Source: JAJDNS01 sp963578825 (GTDB lineage: Bacteria; Acidobacteriota; Vicinamibacteria; Fen-336). Taken from it: a stretch of DNA of 64,000 nt. Below the pieces are notes generated by a model that worked only from the letters and a program-made list of their open reading frames with translations, made no database searches and was not told where the DNA came from. Below are positions 15,076-23,268 of the stretch, in pieces (within the stretch, counting starts at the first letter, position 1; each line of letters starts with the position of its first letter). A program made the position numbers and the translations under genes. The stretch lies in contig CAUZDW010000009.1 of the NCBI GenBank assembly GCA_963578825.1, positions 61,221 through 125,220 on the forward strand, given 5' to 3'.

Positions 15076-16452
15076 TCAGTCCGACCGCTTCGGCGAGCGG
15101 CCGTTCGCCGGTCGCTTGCGGCGCCTCCTGGGCCGGTCGTCCATCGGGATCGCCTTCCGGGCGCCCACCGCGCTCAGCAGGCCCTCCATCTCCTCGGGCT
15201 GAAGGGCCTCGAGGTCGTGGAGCGCGGCCACGATCATCCGCGCCAGCTCCTTGCAGTGGGCCAGGATGGGACCGTTCCCGGCGACCTTGGAGCGGCCGTC
15301 GAGGTGCCACTCGGTCCGCTGCTCCGGGATGAGCGGCATGCAGGCGCCGCCCTCCACCCGGTGGGGCGGGTGGCGATCGTGTTTGAAGCCCGAGACGCCC
15401 GGAAACGCCGTGGCCAGAAGGTAGTCGATGACCCGCACGATGCGCTGATGGTCCTGCTCCAGCAGCCGGCTGTCGGCTCGAAACGACACCTCGACGCCCC
15501 GGGTCGTGACACCGATGGCCACCCCGATCGAGGTTTTCTCGACTCGCAGCAGCTCGCTCGCGACTTCCGCCAGGACATCCCGGTGCTCGTCGCGGATGAA
15601 GCCCACGGGCGCGACTCGAATGGCACCCGTGATCTCCTGGTTCCGGAACGCGGCAGCACGATAGAGGTGCCACTCCGGCGGCACCCGGTAGTCGCGAAGC
15701 TCGTCGAGGATCGCCCGGGTCTCCTCGTGCCGGGTGAGCAGCTCGAACATCTTGAAGTCTAGGGAAGTCGCCCCGTGCAGCAGTGCGCTCGTGTCCGTGT
15801 AGATGCCCAGCGCCGCGGCGGCGCGCTCGGCCGGGGTGAGCGTCTCCAGGACGTCGAAGGCGGCGGCGACCACTGCCATGAACGCCGACGTCGATCCCAC
15901 CTCCAGCCCCACGAAGGGCAACAGCACCCGCTTGACGTTCCTGAGGCGACAGTTTTCCTCGATGTCCTCGGGCTCGGCGTGGTGGTCGGCGACGAAGAAG
16001 TAGTCCGAGACCGGGTCGACGCCGGTCGTGTTCGTCATGCCGAGGGGCGGAGACGTGTCGACCATGCACTGCAGCCCACCCCGGATGCGGCCGGCGTTGG
16101 GGCTGTGGAGGGTGAGGTGGGCGAGCTCCACGAGCTTGTAGTTCTGAGGGTGGCCGAGGCTCCCGGTGAGGATCCGGGCCTCCCTGGCCCCGAGCTCCAG
16201 GAGGACGGCCCTCAGGAGGATCGCGCTGCCGAGCGCGTCGGGGTCGCCCACCCACTGGGTGAAGATGTTGGCGCCCTTGCCGCGTATGGTCGGCGCCGCG
16301 AGCTTCAGTCCCATATAGGCCGCGTTGGCCTCGCTCAGAAGCGGCAGGATCTCGTTGGTTCGGCGCTTCCCGATGATCCCCTGGAACCGCCGGCGCACCA
16401 CGAAGTCGGTGGCACGACGGGTCGGGGCCAGGATGGAGCCGTTACGTGCCAT
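15076..16452 (-). CDS. DHH-family phosphoesterase (NrnA/RecJ-like)
   Basis: A 458-residue cytosolic protein. Metal-binding motifs: QWVGDPDALGSAILLRA (DxD element), MVDTSPPLG, FVADHHAEPE (the DHH signature), and GIYTDTSALLHGATSLD. A DHHA1-like region near 370-400 contains GVSGFKHDRHPPHRVEGGAC. Such enzymes hydrolyse oligoribonucleotides, pAp or cyclic dinucleotide intermediates; which of these cannot be decided here. The C-terminus is very basic (RPRRRRKRPANGRSPKRS). The ATG at 16452 lies inside the end of fadJ (11-base overlap), so it is the third gene of the fadI-fadJ operon. Confidence 0.85.
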   Translation of the reverse strand: MARNGSILAPTRRATDFVVRRRFQGIIGKRRTNEILPLLSEANAAYMGLKLAAPTIRGKGANIFTQWVGDPDALGSAILLRAVLLELGAREARILTGSLGHPQNYKLVELAHLTLHSPNAGRIRGGLQCMVDTSPPLGMTNTTGVDPVSDYFFVADHHAEPEDIEENCRLRNVKRVLLPFVGLEVGSTSAFMAVVAAAFDVLETLTPAERAAAALGIYTDTSALLHGATSLDFKMFELLTRHEETRAILDELRDYRVPPEWHLYRAAAFRNQEITGAIRVAPVGFIRDEHRDVLAEVASELLRVEKTSIGVAIGVTTRGVEVSFRADSRLLEQDHQRIVRVIDYLLATAFPGVSGFKHDRHPPHRVEGGACMPLIPEQRTEWHLDGRSKVAGNGPILAHCKELARMIVAALHDLEALQPEEMEGLLSAVGARKAIPMDDRPRRRRKRPANGRSPKRSD

Positions 16453-18562
16453 GGAAGCTCCGTCCCTCCCGGGCTATGTCCCTCAGGATGGGGGCCGGCT
16501 CGAACCGCACGCCGTGGGACTCCTGGAGCTTCTCGAGCTGGCTCACCACCGCGCCCGCGCCCATCCGATCCATGTGGCGGAAGGGCCCGCCCAGGAAAGG
16601 TGGAAAGCCCAGGCCAAAGATGGCGCCGACGTCGCCGTCCCGGGGCGAGCGGAGGACGGCGTCCTGCAGGCAGTGCGCCGACTCGTTGAGGAACGCGAAC
16701 ACCAGACGATCCTGCATCTCCTGCCTGAGCACCGAGCGTCGGGTCGAACCACTCGGCAGCAGCGAGTACACCGTGGCGTCGACTCGCTTCTTCCTGCCGT
16801 CGTAGGTGTAGAACCCCTTCTTGCTCTTTCGCCCGAGGCGACCGTCCTCCACCATTCTGCTCGCGGCCGCAGGCAGCGCCATCCGCTCGCCGAAGTGGCG
16901 GACCAGCACCTTCCCGATCTTCGCCGCCACGTCGACGCCGACCTCGTCCAGGAGCGTCACCGGACCCACGGGAAAGCCGAAGGCCTTCATCGCCCCATCC
17001 ACGTCCTCGACCCTGGCTCCTTCCATCAGCAGCCAGATCGCTTCGTTCAGATACGGGCTGAGGGCCCGGGTCGTGTAGAAGCCCGGTCCGTCCCCGACGA
17101 CGATGACGTGCTTGCCGAGGCGTCGGCCGAAGCCCACGGCGGTGGCCAGGGCCTCGGGCGCGGTCCGGGAAGTGGTGATCACCTCGAGGAGTGGCATCTT
17201 GTGCACCGGCGAGAAGAAGTGCATCCCGAGCACGCGGCTCGGGCGCCGGCACCCTTCGGCGATCTCCCCGATCGGGATCGAAGAGGTGTTGCTGGCGAAC
17301 ACGCACTCCTCGCCGATGGCCGCCTCGGTCTCGGCCAGGACCCGACGCTTGAGCTCCAGGTCCTCGAACACCGCCTCGATGACCAGGTCGCTCCGCCCGA
17401 AGCCCCGGTAGTCCAGCGTCGGCGAGATCCGATCGAGGCGCTCGGCCACCTCGAGTCGGCTGAGGCTCCGACGCTTGCGGCGCGCCTCGAACGTGTCGCG
17501 CACGTACTGGAGCCCCCGACCGAGGCCCTCGTTCGTGGCGTCCTTCATCCGAACCGGGACGCCCACGTTGGAGGCGGCGCCGGCGATTCCCGCCCCCATG
17601 AGCCCGGCCCCCAGGACGCCGAGCTTCGTCACGTCCCGGGCGCGTGTCCCCTTCGGATATCCGGCGTCTTTCTTGATCTCCTGCGTGGCGAAGAAGACGG
17701 ACACGAGCGCCCGCGAGACGTCGCCCACCGCCAGGCGCCCGAACGCCTTCGCCTCGATCTTCAGCCCCTGGGCGAGGGTCGTAGCCGTGGCTCTGCGTAT
17801 GACGTCGATGGCCTCGAGGGGCGCCGGATAGTGACCGCCCGTTTTCTTCAAGACAGAAGCACGCGCCTTCCTGAAGATGACCGGCCTGAGCAGCCGCTCC
17901 TTGAACAAGATCCCGACTCGACGTGGCTTGACCCGTCCCTCGGCGAGCCCGCGGGCGGCACGGGTGGCGACCTCGAGGAGAATCGGCCGAGGGCACACCT
18001 CGTCGACCACACCGGCCTTGAGCGCGCGCCTGGGGCGGAGCGCACGGCCGGTGAGGATCATGTCGAGAGACCGCACGAGCCCGACGAGCCTGGGCAGCCG
18101 GTTCGAGCCTCCCGCCCCCGGGATGATCCCGAGCATCACCTCGGGCAGGCCGATGCTCGTCTTGCGGTCATCCGAGGCCACGCGGTAGCGGCACGCGAGG
18201 GACAGCTCCGTCCCCCCGCCGAGACAGCTGCCGTGAATGGCGGCGACCACGGGGATCCTCAACTGCTCCAGCTTGTCAAAGATTGCGTGCCCGCCGCGGG
18301 AGAGGGCCTCGCCCTCCTCGGCCGAGGAGATGCGCGTGAAGTCCTTGATGTCCGCCCCGGCGATGAAGTTGTCGGGCTTCCCGCTTTGAATCACCACGGC
18401 TTTTACGGCGTCGTCCTTCGCGACCTCGTCCAGGATCGCCTCGAACTCCCCGATCATTCCTCGACCCAGCGTGTTGACCTTCTCGCCGGGGACGTCCAGG
18501 GTCAGGACGAGGACCCCCTGGTCGTCAAGGCGTGTGAACGCTTTCTGGTCCGCCCCGGTCAT
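16442..18562 (-). CDS. fadJ: Fatty-acid beta-oxidation multifunctional enzyme (enoyl-CoA hydratase / 3-hydroxyacyl-CoA dehydrogenase)
   Basis: A 706-residue FadJ/FadB-type fusion. Residues 1-190 are the crotonase domain, with oxyanion loops FIAGADIKD and GSCLGGGTELSLAC (Glu119) and the second acid in LPEVMLGIIPGAGG (Glu141). Residues 310-500 are the NAD-binding fold (LGVLGAGLMGAGIAG), with the HFFSPVHKMPLLEVI active-site region. The rest is the dehydrogenase C-domain (FPVGPVTLLDEVGVDV). It converts enoyl-CoA to 3-ketoacyl-CoA, and the product is cleaved by the thiolase encoded just upstream. Its ATG overlaps the thiolase TGA by ATGA. Confidence 0.93.
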   Translation of the reverse strand: MTGADQKAFTRLDDQGVLVLTLDVPGEKVNTLGRGMIGEFEAILDEVAKDDAVKAVVIQSGKPDNFIAGADIKDFTRISSAEEGEALSRGGHAIFDKLEQLRIPVVAAIHGSCLGGGTELSLACRYRVASDDRKTSIGLPEVMLGIIPGAGGSNRLPRLVGLVRSLDMILTGRALRPRRALKAGVVDEVCPRPILLEVATRAARGLAEGRVKPRRVGILFKERLLRPVIFRKARASVLKKTGGHYPAPLEAIDVIRRATATTLAQGLKIEAKAFGRLAVGDVSRALVSVFFATQEIKKDAGYPKGTRARDVTKLGVLGAGLMGAGIAGAASNVGVPVRMKDATNEGLGRGLQYVRDTFEARRKRRSLSRLEVAERLDRISPTLDYRGFGRSDLVIEAVFEDLELKRRVLAETEAAIGEECVFASNTSSIPIGEIAEGCRRPSRVLGMHFFSPVHKMPLLEVITTSRTAPEALATAVGFGRRLGKHVIVVGDGPGFYTTRALSPYLNEAIWLLMEGARVEDVDGAMKAFGFPVGPVTLLDEVGVDVAAKIGKVLVRHFGERMALPAAASRMVEDGRLGRKSKKGFYTYDGRKKRVDATVYSLLPSGSTRRSVLRQEMQDRLVFAFLNESAHCLQDAVLRSPRDGDVGAIFGLGFPPFLGGPFRHMDRMGAGAVVSQLEKLQESHGVRFEPAPILRDIAREGRSFHGT

Positions 18563-19842
18563 CGCTCCAATACCATTGCAAAGCCCATTCCACCCTGGGC
18601 ACAGACCGAGAGCAGGCCGAACCGGGCATGCGAGCGCGCCATCTCGTTGGCGAGGGTCGTGGTGATCCGGGCCCCGGTTGCACCGAAGGGATGACCCAGG
18701 GCGATGGATCCACCGCCCCGGTTGAGCTTGTCGCGGTCGACGCGGCCCACGGGAGTCGACCGACCCAGGACGTCCCGCGCCCACGTCTCGGACTCGAGGG
18801 CCTGGATGTTGGATGCGACCTGAGCGGCGAAGGCCTCGTGCATCTCGATCACGTCGATGTCGCTCAGTTGAAGCCCCGCCCGCTCGAGGACCTTCGGCAC
18901 GGCAATGCCCGGCCCCATCAGGAGCTGCCCGCCCGGGTCGACGGCCGCGACGGCCCACTCCCTGATGTAGGCCAGAGGCTCATACCCGTCGGCCCTGGCC
19001 TTCTCCTCCGCCATCAGGAGCACCGCGGCCGCACCGTCCGTGAGGGGAGAGGAGTTCCCGGCGGTGACCGTCCCGTAGCGCCGGTCGAAGGCCGGCCGAA
19101 GCGACCCCAGCGCCTCCAGCGACGTGTCCTTGCGGATCAGGTTGTCGGAGGTCACCGCGGTGTCGTATCGCGGCGGCACGAACACGGTGCACATCTCCGC
19201 GGGCAAGCGGCCGTCCTCGGTCGCCGCCCAACCGTTTCGGTGAGAGGCCAGAGCGATTTCGTCCTGCTCCTGGCGGCTGATCCCGTTTTCCTTCGCCATC
19301 TTCTCGGCGGACTGCCCCATGGTGAGCCCGGTGGAGGGCTCGGCAATGGCCGGCGCCTCCGGGACGAGGTCGCGTGGGCGAATCTTCGTCAGCGCCCCGA
19401 GCTTCGCGCTCAACGTCTTTGCCTTCTGGGCTTCGATCAGGATCCGGGCCATGCGCTTGCTGTGGAGGATCGGCACGTCCGAGAGGCTCTCCGCTCCCCC
19501 GGCGATCCCGACGTCCGCGTGGCCGATCCGAATGGCGCTCGCCACGTCGGCGACGGCCTGATTGGCCGACGCGCAAGCCCTGTTCACGGTGGAGGCGGGC
19601 ACCGACTTTGGCAGCCCGGCCCTGAGCGCGGTCTCCCGACCGAGGTTCGGCGCCTTCAGCGAAGGGACCACCTGCCCCATCACCACGGTGTCGATGCTGT
19701 CGAGGTCGACCTCGGTCCGGTCGAGGAGTTCACGGACGCTGGCCCTGGCGAGGTCGAGGGCGGTGAGGTCGCGATACACGGTGCCCGAGCGAGCAAAGGG
19801 CGTCCGGCATCCAGCGACGATCGCGACTCTCCGGCTGTTCAT
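18559..19842 (-). CDS. fadI: Acetyl-CoA acyltransferase (3-ketoacyl-CoA thiolase)
   Basis: A 427-residue thiolase. The nucleophile is Cys90 in STVNRACASANQAVADVAS. The other active-site blocks are IEMHEAFAAQVASN, GGGSIALGHPFGATGAR and the C-terminal SVCAQGGMGFAMVLE. A FadI-type length and the partner fadJ with a 4-base overlap indicate the aerobic/anaerobic long-chain beta-oxidation pair. The start MNSRRVAIVAGCRTPFARSG is the natural thiolase N-terminus. The gene leads a three-gene minus-strand operon (fadI-fadJ-DHH). Confidence 0.93.
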   Translation of the reverse strand: MNSRRVAIVAGCRTPFARSGTVYRDLTALDLARASVRELLDRTEVDLDSIDTVVMGQVVPSLKAPNLGRETALRAGLPKSVPASTVNRACASANQAVADVASAIRIGHADVGIAGGAESLSDVPILHSKRMARILIEAQKAKTLSAKLGALTKIRPRDLVPEAPAIAEPSTGLTMGQSAEKMAKENGISRQEQDEIALASHRNGWAATEDGRLPAEMCTVFVPPRYDTAVTSDNLIRKDTSLEALGSLRPAFDRRYGTVTAGNSSPLTDGAAAVLLMAEEKARADGYEPLAYIREWAVAAVDPGGQLLMGPGIAVPKVLERAGLQLSDIDVIEMHEAFAAQVASNIQALESETWARDVLGRSTPVGRVDRDKLNRGGGSIALGHPFGATGARITTTLANEMARSHARFGLLSVCAQGGMGFAMVLER

Positions 19843-20093
19843 TGGGTGCTGACCCGGGGGCTCCGTCTGGACCCGTCCTGTGCCCCAGTGGTGAAGGCCC
19901 CCGCGGTGTCGGCGATGTCCCGGACATCCTCCGAGTCTGCGCCAGTCACAAGAATCGATAGTAGTACAGCCCCCCCCTTGGCGACTACTTTTTTGTGGCA
20001 TGACAGGGAGTTATCGGGGGCATGCTCAATCTTCACATCTTGGTCCAAGTACAATCACCTTGATGGGGGCGGCTCACCGCCGCCTCGCCCTCC

Positions 20094-20170
20094 GCGCCCG
20101 TAGCTCAATTGGATAGAGCGTCGGCCTTCGAAGCCGCAGGTTGCCTGTTCGAGTCAGGCCGGGCGCACCA
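20094..20170 (+). tRNA. tRNA-Arg (TCG)
   Basis: Acceptor GCGCCCG/CGGGCGC, loop CTTCGAA with anticodon TCG, T-arm GCCTG-TTCGAGT-CAGGC, encoded ACCA. The anticodon stem TCGGC/GCCGC has a mismatch at its outermost pair. A TACAAT at 20050-20055 could be its -10. It marks the left edge of the accessory stretch. Confidence 0.93.
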
Positions 20171-20197
20171 CCCCTCAGTGACTTACGGGGAGGGGTG
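20169..20197 (+). terminator. Hairpin after tRNA-Arg
   Basis: CACCCCTC and GAGGGGTG form a perfect 8-bp stem with a 13-base loop, starting inside the tRNA CCA end. It lacks a T-run but is well placed as terminator or processing signal. Confidence 0.45.
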
Positions 20198-20239
20198 TGA
20201 CTTCAAGGGTCCCGGGGTTCCGTGGGGTTCCGTGCCGAC

Positions 20240-20659
20240 CTATCTCCGGCCTGCCATAAAGTCCGCGAGGGAGCCTACATCGTCCATCAAGGGTGCAGAG
20301 TCCACGTAGGACAGGCATATGGGATGGTTGATGTCCGTCTGAAACCCTCGGATCAGCCACGCACCAATGAAGCGGAAGAACTCCATGAGCAAGAACGCAA
20401 CCACACTAGCGCCTAAGCCAAAGAGAAGTGCTTGACTAAGGTCCCCAAGCGTTCTGCAGTCCATAATGCGTTGCTTGAAGGCTTCCATCTTGAAGGCTTC
20501 CATGTCGATGCTGCCCTCTGAGTAGGCATCGGAGAGTTGGCCGGTACAGTTCAAGTCCATGGGTCCATTGACCGACTGCACTTGACCAGTAATCCAGAGA
20601 CCAATAGCGATAGAGACCACAACGAAGACACGACGTAGACCCGCCTTCCACTGCATCAC
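20240..20659 (-). CDS. Small two-helix membrane protein, unknown
   Basis: A 139-residue protein with two predicted membrane segments: near 10-26 (RVFVVVSIAIGLWITG) and 79-104 (LLFGLGASVVAFLLMEFFRF). A 50-residue extracytoplasmic loop between them contains two Cys and the doubled MEAFKMEAFK. About half of its bases are A/T, clearly lower GC than all neighbours, and codon use is unlike the rest. No family recognised. It sits immediately downstream of tRNA-Arg, opposite strand, which together with the base composition suggests acquisition by transfer. Confidence 0.6.
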   Translation of the reverse strand: MMQWKAGLRRVFVVVSIAIGLWITGQVQSVNGPMDLNCTGQLSDAYSEGSIDMEAFKMEAFKQRIMDCRTLGDLSQALLFGLGASVVAFLLMEFFRFIGAWLIRGFQTDINHPICLSYVDSAPLMDDVGSLADFMAGRR

Positions 20660-20843
20660 TCAGCCCTCGGGGTATCTGGGAACCATTGCGCTGCGTGAGT
20701 AAGCCTTGCTGTATTACGTTGCACCCGATCATCGCCTCCCGCTTCTGCGATTCGTAGCCGCACGCGCGTAGGCTGTTTCCGAGCGTCTTTTCGGCCGGTC
20801 TGCAAAGAGGAGACTGGGCCGCTTGTCAAGACGTTTTTCTCGG

Positions 20844-22940
20844 TTACTTGTTTCTCGACAGGATCTCCGCACCGAAATGATCGAGCAACCGATTGTAGGC
20901 TTCCGCGGCGGCGCCGTTTCCCCAGTCATAGATGGTGAAAACGCCCATACCCATGCCCTCGGGGCTGGTCTTACCCCCGTGCCCGTAGTTCTCCATGGTG
21001 AAGCCGAAGTCCTCCGGGCCGAAGAAGGGATGTCGTTTCTCCCATTGCTCCTTGGTCCGCGGATTCTCCGGCGCATACATCATGACGAAGGCCGAGCGGA
21101 TGGCAGCGAGCCCGCGCTGCAGGTACTCTTCCAGGTCGAGCTCCTGGCCGTAGCGGAGGATGACTTCCGAGAACAAGCTCTCGCGCGAATCGTTCCACTC
21201 GCCATCGGCGTTCATCACCCCGAAACCGCCCAGGGCACTGACATGGATGTAGGGAGGTTGCCAGGAGGCCTGGGTCATGAGCAGCTCGTCCAGCACCCTC
21301 TGCCCCTGCCGCAGGTAGCGATCGTCACCCGTTGCCCGATAGCTCTCGAGCAGGGCCTCGGCGGTCCAGAACATCGAAAAGTTGTTCTGCTTATACATGT
21401 CGTTTCGGGCGACCTTCCTGCCGATGAGGTGCTCGTCCCCGTAGCGGGAGCAGGACCAGTAGGTTTCGAAGTCCTCCCAGCGCCCGGCCGGTATGATGTC
21501 TCGTTCGACGGCCGCGATCGCTTGAAGCGCAGCGTTGCGGTAGCTCTCGTTGCCGGTTACCCTCGCGAGCTCGAGCAGGAGGGTTACGGACATCGAGCTC
21601 TCGGCGGAGTCCTCGAGGATCGGAATCGGCTCGAGTGAGCTCCTATCGAGCCATGCGGGGAAGAAGCCATCCGCCCGCTGTAGCCGGAGGAGGCTGTCGC
21701 CATACTTCTGAGCATAGGAAACGAGCCTCTCATCTTCCTCGAGCTCCTGGTGCCAGCGCAGCATGAGAAGGGCGGTAAAGCTCATGTCGAGCACGTGGTA
21801 GGGGGCGATGCGAACGTCGGGATTGCCTCGGGCCGCGGGCGGACGGTTGATCGGGTTGCGGTCCGAATTGCCCCAGAAGGCCGTTTCCCATCCGCGGGAG
21901 CGGTTGTAGGTTTCGCCGTCTCGCTCCACGAGCTCCATCTCGGTGGCGATGACCGACGGGAAGAATCCCTCGTTCATCGGGGCGGAGAGCGCCAGCTCTT
22001 TGGTGAGCAGCGCCCTTTTTCGAAGCTCCCCGCTGTCCCGGCGACGCGCATATCGGAAGAGCCCCGAGGCGGAGCGCAGCGAACTGAACCAGGCCTGGTT
22101 CCAGATCGAGCGGAATTCTCTCTCGTCGATCTCGCCGGGGTAGTTGGGGCTCTGCGTCTGGTTGACGATGAAGACCGGTGCCCCCACCCTTTTACCCTCG
22201 ATCTGGAACTCCTGCCAGACGGACTCCCGCCAACCCTCGAACGCCCACCGGTAGGTGTGTTCCACGTAGGGCATGAGATCCGGAGGCAGAGGTTCGCCGC
22301 TCTCGAAGAGCTTGCGCCCCCAGCCGTTCCAGAGAAACGAGAGCACGGAGCGAAAGGGATTTCGGACGGAGGCCCCGTCGTGGGAGACCATCAAGAAGAA
22401 GCCCACCCGCAGCTGTCCGGCCGGGTAACGGGCACCGGGCTTTCGGACGTAGAGCACGTGCTCTCGCACGTCGTAGTCACTCATTCCCAGGGTCATCTGG
22501 TCGGCCTCGGCGTCGAGGTCCAGATACCAGCGCACCGGTGGTTCTTCCAGGAGCACATCGAGATCGGGGATCAATCGGAGGACCTTCTCCGACGAGGCGA
22601 AGATGAGTGCCGGAGAGCGGAAGCTGTGCTGATCAATGATGTGGTCGCTGGTCGGGGTGAGATGCGGTGCCCAGTGAAAGCTGGGCGCAAAGGCAGGCTC
22701 GATCTGGAGCCTCCAGTCGTCTTGGAGCAGAGGCTCGGCGAGCTCGAAATCGATCTCGTAGTGAACCAACCCCGGTGCCCGGGCCGTAACCGTCACCCGG
22801 GGCAGCGCATCGCCGAGAGGGCCACAATCGATCGCCTTCACGTAGGCGGTGAGCTCCGGTGCCAGCGGGAGGCGCTCGCTCCAAGCCGCGGAGGAGGTGA
22901 GTCCCGGCAGAAGCCAGAGGAAGATTGCTCGGCGCTTCAT
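20844..22940 (-). CDS. Secreted alpha/alpha-toroid (six-hairpin glycosidase-like) protein
   Basis: A 698-residue exported protein; signal peptide MKRRAIFLWLLPGLTSSAAW. The N-terminal half is beta-rich (ITVTARAPGLVHYEIDFELA-like strands). The C-terminal half has regularly spaced helical pairs with repeated elements such as MLRWHQELEEDERLVSYAQK, LLLELARVTGNESYRNAALQ, and LLESYRATGDDRYLRQGQRV. This is the (alpha/alpha)6 toroid layout of glycoside hydrolases and uronate lyases. No catalytic acid can be assigned with certainty, so substrate and family are open. A single gene, with a divergent 328-base spacer to the next gene. Confidence 0.65.
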   Translation of the reverse strand: MKRRAIFLWLLPGLTSSAAWSERLPLAPELTAYVKAIDCGPLGDALPRVTVTARAPGLVHYEIDFELAEPLLQDDWRLQIEPAFAPSFHWAPHLTPTSDHIIDQHSFRSPALIFASSEKVLRLIPDLDVLLEEPPVRWYLDLDAEADQMTLGMSDYDVREHVLYVRKPGARYPAGQLRVGFFLMVSHDGASVRNPFRSVLSFLWNGWGRKLFESGEPLPPDLMPYVEHTYRWAFEGWRESVWQEFQIEGKRVGAPVFIVNQTQSPNYPGEIDEREFRSIWNQAWFSSLRSASGLFRYARRRDSGELRKRALLTKELALSAPMNEGFFPSVIATEMELVERDGETYNRSRGWETAFWGNSDRNPINRPPAARGNPDVRIAPYHVLDMSFTALLMLRWHQELEEDERLVSYAQKYGDSLLRLQRADGFFPAWLDRSSLEPIPILEDSAESSMSVTLLLELARVTGNESYRNAALQAIAAVERDIIPAGRWEDFETYWSCSRYGDEHLIGRKVARNDMYKQNNFSMFWTAEALLESYRATGDDRYLRQGQRVLDELLMTQASWQPPYIHVSALGGFGVMNADGEWNDSRESLFSEVILRYGQELDLEEYLQRGLAAIRSAFVMMYAPENPRTKEQWEKRHPFFGPEDFGFTMENYGHGGKTSPEGMGMGVFTIYDWGNGAAAEAYNRLLDHFGAEILSRNK

Positions 22941-23268
22941 CGGGCGGATCTTATCCGCTTTCGCCGGCTAGCGGCGGTTCGCCTCGAAGAGACCTTGGCT
23001 GGCGACCGCGTCCAACGTTGCGTTGTGGCTACCACTCAGCAGGGTTGGGGACCGTCGAGGGCACCCCCGACCTGCGCCACCGGCTGTCCTTCGAACTCCA
23101 ACGTTCCGGTGACGCCGGTGCCCGACTTAGGAGCTAGAAGTTAGAAGTCAGGAGCTCGGGTGCTGATGACTTGATTATAGCTCCGAGCGTCAGCGACAGG
23201 ACGCGAGGTTTGGAAGGCAAACCGCTTGTGGTATCAATGGCCCCGACCAACGAGTAGGAGACCCTGCT
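22941..23268. other. Divergent intergenic spacer (328 bases)
   Basis: It lies between two divergently transcribed exported-protein genes, so it must hold both promoters. A short imperfect direct repeat (AGAAGTTAGAAGTCAGGAGC region, 23134-23157) is followed by the AT-rich stretch GATGACTTGATTATAGCTCC, a plausible control segment. No convincing gene is seen. Confidence 0.4.
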
